DNA of 55,956 nt from positions 472,501 to 528,456 of the forward strand of contig NZ_PDWT01000003.1 of assembly GCF_010093345.1 (NCBI RefSeq). The letters run 5' to 3'. This document shows, piece by piece, positions 28,923 to 36,671 of the stretch. The notes beneath the pieces were generated by a model that worked only from the letters and a program-made list of their open reading frames with translations, was not told the DNA's origin and did no database searches. A program made the position numbers and the translations under genes. Positions within the stretch are counted from its first letter, which is position 1. The number at the start of each line of letters is the position of its first letter. The DNA comes from Pseudoxanthomonas yeongjuensis (GTDB lineage: Bacteria; Pseudomonadota; Gammaproteobacteria; Xanthomonadales; Xanthomonadaceae).

Positions 28923-29093
28923 AAAACCTTGCGGCCCCCTGCCTTGTGTCACATGCATGCCGCTCCCAGCCCGTGCTCCACTCACCCCCTACCCGCATTA
29001 CGCTTTACTGATGAACGCCATGCTGTACTCCGCGTCCGGCCCCTGGTTCCGGACGATCCAGATCCCTTTCCCCGAACATTGGAGCGATGTCCG

Positions 29094-31160
29094 ATGCGAC
29101 GCCACCTGATCCCCGCGACCTGCCTGCTGTTGTCCCTCTCGATCTCCACCGCCCTGGCCCAGGAAAAGGCCACCGCCGCGCAGCGGATCGCCAGCACCGA
29201 ACTGATCGCACGCGACGCGCTGTTCGGCAATCCCGAGCGCTCCATCGTGCAGATCAGCCCGGACGGCAAGTACCTCAGCTGGGTGGCGCCGGTGGACGGC
29301 GTGCTCAACGTGTGGGTGGCGCCCGCCGATGATCCGGGCAAGGCCCGCGCGGTCACCAGCGACAAGGCCCGCGGCATCCGCAATTACTCCTGGGCGTACC
29401 AGCCCGACACCCTGCTGTACCTGCGCGACAGCGGCGGCGACGAGGACTTCCATCTGTTCGCCGTGGATCTGCTCACCGACAAGGCCACCGATCTCACTCC
29501 CTTCCCCAAGACCACCGCCCAGGTCAGCGGGGTCAGCGCGCTGCATCCCGAATCGATCCTGGTCGGCATGAACGACCGCGATGCGCAGTGGCACGATCTT
29601 TACCGCGTCGATCTGGCCACGGGCAAGCGCTCCCTGGTGGAAAAGAACGAGCAACAGATCGGCGGCTACCTGGCCGATGCCGACTACAAGGTGCGCTATG
29701 CGCTGAAATCGCGGCTCGACGGCGGCCAGGACATCCTGCAGCCGGATGGCAAGGGCGGCTGGACGAAGTACGACGACATCCCGTTCGAGGATTCTCTCAG
29801 CACCACGCCCGCGGGCCTCACCACCGACGGCAAGACCCTGTACATGATCGATTCGCGCGGCCGCAACACCGCCGCGCTGTACGCCATCGACGTGGCCAGC
29901 GGCACGAAAAAACTGGTGTTCGAGGATGCCCGCGCCGATGTCGGCAACTCGCTGGCCGATCCCAAGACCGGCGTGGTCCAGGCGGTCGCCGTGGACTACC
30001 TGCGCGAGGAATGGAAGGCGACCGATCCGGCCATCGCCGCCGATCTGGAGAAGCTCGAAGCGCTCGGGCCCGGCAACGTATCGGTCAACAGCCGCAGCTA
30101 CGACGACAAGACCTGGATCGTGGTGTATTCGGCCGCCGAGGCCCCCGTGGTGTACTACCGTTACGACCGCGGCGGCGATGGGACGCTGACCAAGCTGTTC
30201 TCTGCGCGACCCAGGCTGGACGGCAAGCCACTGGTCCCGCAATGGCCGCAGGAAATCCGGTCGCGCGACGGCAAGACCCTGGTCAGCTACCTGACACTGC
30301 CGAAGAGCGCGGACGCCGATGGCGACGGCAAGGCCGACAACGCGGTGCCCATGGTCCTGTTCGTGCACGGCGGCCCCTGGGCGCGCGACAGCTACGGTTA
30401 CAGCGGCTATGCGCAGTGGCTGGCGAACCGCGGCTATGCGGTGCTGTCGGTGAACTTCCGCGGCTCCACCGGCTTCGGCAAGGAGTTCACCAATGCCGGC
30501 AACGGCGAGTGGGCGGCGAAGATGCACGACGATCTTCTGGATGCCGTGCAGTGGGCGGTCAAGTCGGGCGTCACCACTCCGGACCAGGTCGCGATCATGG
30601 GCGGCAGCTATGGCGGCTATGCCACCCTGGCCGGCCTGACCTTCACCCCGGACGCCTTCGCCTGCGGCGTGGACATCGTCGGTCCGTCCAACCTCAACAC
30701 CTTGCTCAGCACGGTGCCGCCGTACTGGGCCAGTTTCTTCGAGCAACTGGCCAAGCGCATGGGCGATCCACGCACGGAGGAAGGCAAGAAGTGGCTGCTC
30801 GAACGTTCCCCGCTGACCCATGCCGACAAGATCAGCAAGCCGTTGCTGATCGGCCAGGGCGCCAACGATCCGCGGGTGAAGCAGGACGAGAGCGACCAGA
30901 TCGTCAAGGCGATGCAGGCGAAGGACATCCCGGTGACCTACGTGCTGTTCCCGGACGAAGGCCACGGCTTCGCCCGCCCCGAGAACAGCAAGGCCTTCAA
31001 CGCGGTGGCCGAGGGCTTCCTCAGCCAGTGCCTGGGCGGTCGCGCGGAACCGATCGGCAGCGACTTCGCCGGTTCCAGTATCAGCGTTCCGGCCGGTGCG
31101 GACGGCGTGCCGGGATTGGCCGAGGCGTTGAAGACGCACAAGCAGGAGATCAAGAAGTAA
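29094..31160 (+). CDS. exported S9-family prolyl oligopeptidase-like serine peptidase
   Basis: A 688-residue protein with a signal peptide (CLLLSLSISTALA, residues 9-22), an N-terminal beta-propeller built from TolB-like repeats (SPDGKYLSWVAPVD, TDGKTLYMIDSRGRN), and a C-terminal alpha/beta-hydrolase domain. The catalytic triad is visible: Ser505 in GGSYGG, Asp in QGANDPRVKQ and His in EGHGF. Such enzymes are dipeptidyl- or acylaminoacyl-peptidase-like and act in the periplasm or outside the cell. The ATG at 29094 is preceded by GGAG; another ATG at 29087 is out of frame. Confidence 0.9.
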   Translation: MRRHLIPATCLLLSLSISTALAQEKATAAQRIASTELIARDALFGNPERSIVQISPDGKYLSWVAPVDGVLNVWVAPADDPGKARAVTSDKARGIRNYSWAYQPDTLLYLRDSGGDEDFHLFAVDLLTDKATDLTPFPKTTAQVSGVSALHPESILVGMNDRDAQWHDLYRVDLATGKRSLVEKNEQQIGGYLADADYKVRYALKSRLDGGQDILQPDGKGGWTKYDDIPFEDSLSTTPAGLTTDGKTLYMIDSRGRNTAALYAIDVASGTKKLVFEDARADVGNSLADPKTGVVQAVAVDYLREEWKATDPAIAADLEKLEALGPGNVSVNSRSYDDKTWIVVYSAAEAPVVYYRYDRGGDGTLTKLFSARPRLDGKPLVPQWPQEIRSRDGKTLVSYLTLPKSADADGDGKADNAVPMVLFVHGGPWARDSYGYSGYAQWLANRGYAVLSVNFRGSTGFGKEFTNAGNGEWAAKMHDDLLDAVQWAVKSGVTTPDQVAIMGGSYGGYATLAGLTFTPDAFACGVDIVGPSNLNTLLSTVPPYWASFFEQLAKRMGDPRTEEGKKWLLERSPLTHADKISKPLLIGQGANDPRVKQDESDQIVKAMQAKDIPVTYVLFPDEGHGFARPENSKAFNAVAEGFLSQCLGGRAEPIGSDFAGSSISVPAGADGVPGLAEALKTHKQEIKK

Positions 31161-31187
31161 GCGGCAGCGAGGAATCCCGCTCCTGAT

Positions 31188-31273
31188 CGTCATTCCCGCG
31201 TAGGCGGGAACCCAGCGACTTTGCTCTCAATGACTTCAAGTCACCGGGTCCCCGCCTACGCGGGGATGACGAC
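31188..31273. repeat. REP-type inverted repeat, GTCATTCCCGCG family
   Basis: Arms CGTCATTCCCGCGTAGGCGGG... and ...CCCGCCTACGCGGGGATGACG (31188-31208 and about 31252-31273). Between them lie matching CCCAGCGACTT and AAGTCACCGGG segments. The same family occurs at 40938-41022, before aceB. Confidence 0.85.
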
Positions 31274-31301
31274 CGGGGAATTGAACGTCACGAGGTACGC
31301 C

Positions 31302-31721
31302 ATGACCACCGCCCACGCCCAATGCCTCTGCGGCGACATAACCCTGGTAGCCACGCTGCCGAGCAAATGGGTGGCGCATTGCCATTGCAGCCTGTGCCGG
31401 CGCGCGCACGGGGCGGCCTTCGTGACCTGGGTGGGGATGGACGCGACACGCTGCGTGATCGGCGATGCGAAGCGGCAACTGCGCTGGTACGAATCGACGC
31501 CCGGCGCCGAACGAGGTTTCTGCGGCCATTGCGGGACGATGATGTTCTTCCGCAGCGAACGCTGGCCCGGCGAATTGCACATCGCCCTGGCCCACTTCAC
31601 CACCCCGGTGGACCGGATGCCGCAGACGCACGCGTACTGGGAAGACCATGTGCCGTGGGCGGATGTGGATCCGCAGGATGGGTTGCCGCGGAAATCGCCC
31701 GTCCAGGCGAAACCCGGTTAA
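31302..31721 (+). CDS. GFA family protein (glutathione-dependent formaldehyde-activating enzyme-like)
   Basis: A 139-residue zinc-binding protein of the GFA/CENP-V fold. The cysteine pattern is complete: CLCG near the N-terminus, HCHCSLCRRAHG, and CGHCG. Some members add glutathione to formaldehyde; most are uncharacterised, so the substrate is open. The ATG at 31302 has GAGG upstream. A second, divergent GFA gene occurs in the integron array at 53928. Confidence 0.82.
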   Translation: MTTAHAQCLCGDITLVATLPSKWVAHCHCSLCRRAHGAAFVTWVGMDATRCVIGDAKRQLRWYESTPGAERGFCGHCGTMMFFRSERWPGELHIALAHFTTPVDRMPQTHAYWEDHVPWADVDPQDGLPRKSPVQAKPG

Positions 31722-31759
31722 CTGCCCGATGCCGTTCATCCCCGGATGCCGCCAATCTT

Positions 31760-31828
31760 TGTAGGTCCGAGCTTGCTCGGATGCCCTTGATTCCTCGCCG
31801 AGAGCATCCGAGCAAGCTCGGACCTACA
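31760..31828. repeat. REP pair, GTAGGTCCGAGCTTGCTCGG family, left of RAYT
   Basis: Two 25-bp arms (31760-31784 and 31804-31828), each itself a small palindrome around GAGCTTGCTC, in inverted orientation. The RAYT gene starts 83 bp later, as expected for the cognate REP of such a transposase. Confidence 0.85.
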
Positions 31829-31911
31829 GAACCAGGAATCGGATTTTGCTTACGGCCGGTTGCGTTGGTCGCCGATATCCGGTGACTTACGTTGCCCGGA
31901 AAATCTATCCC

Positions 31912-32379
31912 ATGGCGAATTTCCATCTATTGCGAGGGCGCGTTTCCCAGGTCGACGCCTATTACTCCATTACTGCGGTAGTGCGTGACAGGCGGCCGCT
32001 GCTCGTACAGGGGGACAACGCAGGCATCCTCCGCGATGAGCTGCAACGCGTTACCAGGGAAGGCACGGCAGACACGCTTGCCTGGGTCGCGATGCCCGAT
32101 CATCTGCACTGGCTCTTCCAGTTGCGACAGGGATCGCTGGGACGCTGCCTGCAACGCTTCAAGTCGCGCTCCGCACGGGCGATCAATCTGGGCGCGGGTT
32201 CATCGGGGCCGCTCTGGCAGGGTGGCTACTACGAGCATTGCCTGAGAAGCGAGGAAGATTTGCGGACACAGGCGCGTTACCTGGTCGCAAATCCGTTGCG
32301 GAAGGGCCTGGTGACGAGGATCGAGGATTATCCGTTCTGGTGGTGCCGGTGGATTTCAGGTGCGACCGATCTGGTGTGA
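31912..32379 (+). CDS. REP-associated tyrosine transposase (RAYT)
   Basis: A 155-residue single-domain Y1 transposase of the RAYT group, which moves or copies REP palindromes as single-stranded DNA and is distantly related to IS200/IS605 TnpA. The HUH metal-binding motif is seen as MPDHLHWLFQL, and the region LRSEEDLRTQARYLVANPLRKGLV, including the catalytic tyrosine, matches the family C-terminus. REPs of one family flank the gene on both sides. The ATG at 31912 (MANFHLLRGRVSQ) is the likely start; a TTG at 31846 would add 22 unlikely residues. No truncation is seen. Confidence 0.9.
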   Translation: MANFHLLRGRVSQVDAYYSITAVVRDRRPLLVQGDNAGILRDELQRVTREGTADTLAWVAMPDHLHWLFQLRQGSLGRCLQRFKSRSARAINLGAGSSGPLWQGGYYEHCLRSEEDLRTQARYLVANPLRKGLVTRIEDYPFWWCRWISGATDLV

Positions 32380-32419
32380 TCACAAGGAGCACCTGACAGC
32401 CATTGCGCCCTCCATTGAT

Positions 32420-32459
32420 CCACCTTGTAGGTCCGAGCAAGCTCGGACCTACAAGGTGG
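32420..32459. repeat. perfect REP palindrome right of RAYT
   Basis: Two 19-bp arms (32420-32438 and 32441-32459) with a 2-bp spacer; the core GTAGGTCCGAGC is that of the REPs left of the RAYT gene. It overlaps the 3' end of the dehydrogenase gene, supplying its last codons and its TAG stop, and may also act as terminator for the two convergent genes. Confidence 0.88.
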
Positions 32460-33630
32460 GGGTTTCTGTGTGCCAGATCTCGCCGTCGGGGTCCAGTTCC
32501 ATGGTCACCATTTCCTCGCCGCGCCAGCCGAAACCGCAGATCGCCAGGGCGCCGCTGCTGATCGGGTCCAGGGCGAAGGCCTGTTCCAGCGGCACTTCGT
32601 TGATCGCGCAGGTGATGTAGGCGGCCAGGCCGGCTTCGGTCGCGGACAGATACAGCGTTTGCGAGAGATGCCCGGCCTCCAGGATGACGGCGCGATGGGC
32701 CTTGGCGTGGTTGCGGTATTTCCAGAACGAGCGGTCATAGCGCGGGGCCAGCAGGACCATGACATGGGCATTGGCGAACCAGTGCTGTTCGGCCACGGCG
32801 GCCATGGCCAGTTCCTGCAGCGGACGATCCGGCGCAGGCAGCGGTTCCAGCGCGTGGGCGATGGAGTGGTAGTGGTACAGGCCGGGGACCACGCCTTCCA
32901 CGCCCTGCACGATCAGGTAGGCCTCGATCGGATGCAGGCCGCCGCCGGAGGGACTGGTCTTCTTCAGGAACACGGTGTCGTCGCTGACCCGGACGTGCGA
33001 CTGGGCCGAGAACACGCGCTCCATCAGTTGGGCGAACAAGGCGTAAGGCAGCGGCTTTTCGGCGTCGAAGTTGCGGCACGTGGCGCGGCGTGCGAGCAGC
33101 TGGTCGAAGTCGGTGCGGGCGGTGCGCGGCAGGACGATGCGTTGCCCGCTGTCGCCACGATCCAGGGCTTCCACCGGCGGCGCGCCCAGGACTTCGCGCA
33201 GTTCGCCGGCGGTTTCGGTACCGGTGTTTTTCGTCGCTTGCACGGCATCGGCATCGTGCCAACGGGTGAAGGCGTGCGCGGTCGCGGACAGCGGATGCCA
33301 GTACACGCTTCGCAGGGTTTCATCGCGTTCGCGCAGGGCGGCGTGGCGCTTTCCGGCGCCGACGACCAGTCCCTTTTTCAATAGACACTTGAGGGCGGCA
33401 GAAGCGTCATCGGATAGCTGGCGGCTATCAGTCCATTCGTCCGGGCTCAAGATGCCGAGCAAGTCGCGTTCGGCGGAATCGACTTCGATTTCTTCGCCCA
33501 AGTGCGGGGCCAACGCGAACCAGTGCTGTCCGTGACGCATTCCATTGCCACCGGCCAGCAGCGACTCCAGATCGAACTCGGCCTTTTCGCGCGGTTCCAG
33601 GTAAAGCACTTTGCAACGACGCACCCGCAT
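32449..33630 (-). CDS. SagB-type putative peptide maturation dehydrogenase
   Basis: A 393-residue protein. The C-terminal part, from about residue 165, is an FMN-dependent nitroreductase domain of the SagB type: LLARRATCRNFDAEKPL, SPSGGGLHPIEAYLIV, and AAYITCAINE near the end. The N-terminal 150 residues are winged-helix-like. SagB enzymes oxidise azolines to azoles in ribosomal peptides. This form matches the putative peptide maturation dehydrogenase family that I know from Xanthomonadaceae beside an NHLP-related precursor. It is divergent from such a precursor gene across 110 bp. No YcaO cyclodehydratase lies in the window, so the chemistry may differ. Confidence 0.85.
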   Translation of the reverse strand: MRVRRCKVLYLEPREKAEFDLESLLAGGNGMRHGQHWFALAPHLGEEIEVDSAERDLLGILSPDEWTDSRQLSDDASAALKCLLKKGLVVGAGKRHAALRERDETLRSVYWHPLSATAHAFTRWHDADAVQATKNTGTETAGELREVLGAPPVEALDRGDSGQRIVLPRTARTDFDQLLARRATCRNFDAEKPLPYALFAQLMERVFSAQSHVRVSDDTVFLKKTSPSGGGLHPIEAYLIVQGVEGVVPGLYHYHSIAHALEPLPAPDRPLQELAMAAVAEQHWFANAHVMVLLAPRYDRSFWKYRNHAKAHRAVILEAGHLSQTLYLSATEAGLAAYITCAINEVPLEQAFALDPISSGALAICGFGWRGEEMVTMELDPDGEIWHTETPTL

Positions 33631-33668
33631 CCTGTTTCCCCGAACCTACGACAGCCCGAACCCTACGG

Positions 33669-33697
33669 TTGTTTAGCGACACGGACAAGGCTAGATT
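33669..33697 (+). promoter_or_regulatory. promoter of the RiPP precursor gene
   Basis: TTGTTT (33669-33674), 17-bp spacer, TAGATT (33692-33697). AGGGGAAC lies 5-10 bases before the ATG at 33741. The 110-bp gap also has to hold the divergent dehydrogenase promoter. Confidence 0.45.
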
Positions 33698-33740
33698 GCG
33701 TTCCGACCGGCCTGCAACGGGCTTTGGCTAGGGGAACTAC

Positions 33741-34088
33741 ATGGCAACGAAGAAGACGGGCGCTGCGGGCAAGCCGACACCGCTGGATCCGAAAGTCGCG
33801 GACAAACTGCTCGATCTGCTCGGCACCGACAACGAGTTCCGTCGGCTGTTCAAGAAGGACCCGGGGGCAGCGCTGGTCAAGGCCGGTTACAAGCTGCCGA
33901 AGGGAGACGCGGCCGCAGCGGAAAACCTCCAGCGACTGCATGATCGTCTCCACGTCGAAAAGATCGCGCCCAAGGCTGTGGTGCAGAAAGCCAGGCAGGA
34001 AATCAAGACCTCACTGATCTCGGAACTGGCCATGCAGCCGATTCACTTGAACGTGCCTTCCAGCGCGGTGCGCCGCAAGCGCAGCTGA
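33741..34088 (+). CDS. NHLP-related putative modified peptide (RiPP precursor)
   Basis: A 115-residue small protein with the nitrile-hydratase-like leader seen in NHLP-type precursors: PKVADKLLDLLGTDNEFRRLF followed by KKDPGAALVKAGY. This fits the putative modified peptide family of Xanthomonadaceae. The probable core is the C-terminal part after about residue 88 (TSLISELAMQPIHLNVPSS, then the basic tail AVRRKRS). It has no cysteine, and no clear GG cleavage site is visible. The last 14 codons and stop overlap the 3' end of the cyclase gene on the other strand. Product and cleavage site are unknown. Confidence 0.85.
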   Translation: MATKKTGAAGKPTPLDPKVADKLLDLLGTDNEFRRLFKKDPGAALVKAGYKLPKGDAAAAENLQRLHDRLHVEKIAPKAVVQKARQEIKTSLISELAMQPIHLNVPSSAVRRKRS

Positions 34089-36652
34089 TCCGGGAGCACA
34101 CGTACCGGCCAGTGCCGGTCGAAGGACGCCAGTTCGCGCCTCGCTTCGGCAGGGCGCGACTGTTTGCTCAGCAGCTCGGCCGCACGCAGACTGGCCATCC
34201 TGGCATCGGTCACGTTCAATGCCTGTTGGCACCATTTGCATCCACCGAATTCGCTATAAGCGCGCCCGCGGTTGACAGTGAGCCAACGCGCCTCGACGAG
34301 GGCCTTGTCGAGGCTGCCCGCATCCGCGTAGGTCTCCAACAAGACCACATGGGTCTGGAAAAGCTCGTTCCCATCCACCAGCGGTGCGAGCTCGGCGATC
34401 ACCGCGGACGGATCGTCTTTTCGCTGGGGCTCGCTTGCCATCAGGATCTGCAACAACGAACCGACCGGCGGCAACGAGGAGGTTTTTTCCCGTTTCTGGA
34501 TCCCGCGAATCGCCTTCGCCGCGATATCCCCGTTACCCATCCGCTGCGCCAGGAGCCCCGCGTAAGCAGCCAGTGAGGCGTCGTCCCTCGCACCCGTGTT
34601 GCTCTGTGCCGATTCAAGCGATTTCAGCGCCAGCGCGGACAGCGTCTCCAGTGTTGCCAGCGATGCCTGGTGGTCGCCTTTGGCCCACTGGGCGACCGCC
34701 AGTGGAAAAAGGCCTTCCCGGAACCGGCTGGTACCAGGCAGAGTCGTGGATTCGACCTGGCGAGCTTCCGCGATCGCCAGATCCCACTTGCCCTGGTCGA
34801 GGTAGATGGAAACCCGTTCGAAATGCCCGGAGTCGATTTCAGCCGGCCTCGGCCACGCACGCTCGGCCTCGTCGAACCGTTCCTGCGCAGCGTAACCGGC
34901 CGCGCGCCAGGCCTTGGAGCTGCCGAGGCCACTCTTGATGGCCATGCCGAATGCTTTGTCCGCCTCCGCGTAATTGCCGAGTGCAAGCTTCATCCGCCCC
35001 AACAGCTCTGCCGCCAGCGGCGCGAATTCATACTTGGGCGAGGTAGCGCGCGTTACATAAGGCACTGCCTCCGAATACCGGTTCAGTACCTCAAGCGAAT
35101 AACCGACGTTCGCAGCCGCGGGGAAGTATTCCGGATACAGGTTGGACATCTGCATCCAGCTTTCGTAGACCTTGTCCGGAGCATCCACCTGCGCTATCCA
35201 CGCGTCGAGATAAAGTTGTTCGCGGGCAGGCAAACGGTCCCGTAATGCATGGGCGCGACGCAGACTCGGCAGTCCCTCGGGCAATCTTTGCATCGCGTTG
35301 TAGGCGCGAAGCACGCCCATGTGCGCCAAGGCGAATTTACCGTCCAGGTTGACGGCTCGTTCGTAGTAGCCCATGGCCTCTTTGTAATCGCCGTGCCCAT
35401 ACGCCTTCTGTGCAAGCGCATACGCCCGCAACGCATCCAGATTCCGGGTGGTCACCTGCGGCAATGGCTCGGAATCCTTTTCGACCGAAGCCAGCGCCTC
35501 GCCCAGTTTCCCGCGCAATGTCCCGGCGACCTTGTCGATGGAATCCAGCGCGGAGCCCACGCCCACACCGTCGGCCGATTCCGCGTACACCGTGGTCTGG
35601 GTATGCGGATCGATGACCTCGGCGCTGAAGCGCACGCGTCCGCCCACTTCCGACACCGTCGGCAGGATCACCGCGCGCGCGCCATCGCGTATTGCAATCT
35701 CCGAAGCCGTCGCGCGATCCAGCAGCGTGCCTGGCTGGCGCTGCATCCGCGCCAGGGTGTCGCGCGCCTTCATGTCGCTCAACAGATTGACGTAGCGCGA
35801 CTGCTCCAGGCTGATGCGGAACGCCTGCTGCAGCGAATCGTCCAGCACCTGCTCGCCGGTCAGGTTGCGCAGGTCGCCGACCACCACCCAGTCGCGCTCG
35901 GCGAAGGCGATGGCCGGTTGCGGCTTGCCCAGGAACCACGCGCCGATGCCCAGGCCCGCCAGCAGCGCCACTTCCGCGACCAGCGCCGCCGGCCGGCGCC
36001 ACAGCGGGATATCGCGCCAGGCCTTGGGGTTGTGGCTGGGCATACGCAACGGCGCGAGGCCGACTTCGCCGACTTCATGGATTTCCTGCGCCTGCGGCAC
36101 GCCCTTGAAGCGCCAGCGCCCATAGGACTTCCACAACAGGTTCTTGCCGCGTTCGCCCAGCTCGCGCGAGGCGCGGCGGGTCAGCGGCTCGGCCACCGAC
36201 GAGAGCAGGATCTGGCCCGGCCGGGCCAGGGTCATCAGGCGCGCGGCCATCGGCTTGGCCAGGCCTTCTACTTCCAGTGGCTTTGCCCCGACCTGCACCG
36301 CCGCGTCGCTGTTCTTCCAGGTCAGCACCTCGCCCACATGCAGGCCGGCGCGCGCCAGCAGCTCCACCTTGCGGGCCTTGCCCAGGTCGCGCAGTCCGCG
36401 GGTGTAGTCCAGAGCGAAACCGAGGCCGTCCACCGGGCGCTCGAACAGCAGCAGCAGGCCATCGGAACGATCGATCAGGCGCCCGCGCCATTGCTGCTGC
36501 AGTTTCAGCACCAGCTGGTCGTGTTCGCGGAACAGTTCGGCGCCGGCGGTGTCGCCCAGGCGTTCGACCAGCCCGGTCGAATCGACCAAGTCGGTCAGCA
36601 ACAGGGTGCGCAGCTGCGGGCCTTCGGACGGGGTGCGGAAGAAATCGTTCAT
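34043..36652 (-). CDS. putative peptide modification system cyclase
   Basis: An 869-residue protein: an N-terminal class III nucleotide-cyclase-like domain (residues 1-190), one membrane helix (about 226-247), a TolB/FlgO-like region (260-400) and a long C-terminal TPR array. This is the make-up of the cyclase of the Xanthomonadaceae peptide modification system. In the cyclase domain both metal Asp positions (Asp21 in LTDLVDS, Asp64 in RSDG) and Arg138 are present. The base-selecting Lys is Ile60 and the transition-state Asn is Pro134, so activity is doubtful or unusual. The GGDEF gene ends 19 bp upstream (one operon). Confidence 0.88.
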   Translation of the reverse strand: MNDFFRTPSEGPQLRTLLLTDLVDSTGLVERLGDTAGAELFREHDQLVLKLQQQWRGRLIDRSDGLLLLFERPVDGLGFALDYTRGLRDLGKARKVELLARAGLHVGEVLTWKNSDAAVQVGAKPLEVEGLAKPMAARLMTLARPGQILLSSVAEPLTRRASRELGERGKNLLWKSYGRWRFKGVPQAQEIHEVGEVGLAPLRMPSHNPKAWRDIPLWRRPAALVAEVALLAGLGIGAWFLGKPQPAIAFAERDWVVVGDLRNLTGEQVLDDSLQQAFRISLEQSRYVNLLSDMKARDTLARMQRQPGTLLDRATASEIAIRDGARAVILPTVSEVGGRVRFSAEVIDPHTQTTVYAESADGVGVGSALDSIDKVAGTLRGKLGEALASVEKDSEPLPQVTTRNLDALRAYALAQKAYGHGDYKEAMGYYERAVNLDGKFALAHMGVLRAYNAMQRLPEGLPSLRRAHALRDRLPAREQLYLDAWIAQVDAPDKVYESWMQMSNLYPEYFPAAANVGYSLEVLNRYSEAVPYVTRATSPKYEFAPLAAELLGRMKLALGNYAEADKAFGMAIKSGLGSSKAWRAAGYAAQERFDEAERAWPRPAEIDSGHFERVSIYLDQGKWDLAIAEARQVESTTLPGTSRFREGLFPLAVAQWAKGDHQASLATLETLSALALKSLESAQSNTGARDDASLAAYAGLLAQRMGNGDIAAKAIRGIQKREKTSSLPPVGSLLQILMASEPQRKDDPSAVIAELAPLVDGNELFQTHVVLLETYADAGSLDKALVEARWLTVNRGRAYSEFGGCKWCQQALNVTDARMASLRAAELLSKQSRPAEARRELASFDRHWPVRVLPDQLRLRRTALEGTFK

Positions 36653-36671
36653 CCCGGTCGCCTGCCGCCCT

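Noticed and set aside
28998..31193. A 731-codon minus-strand open frame
   Set aside because: It is antisense to the S9 peptidase, whose catalytic triad and signal peptide are clear.
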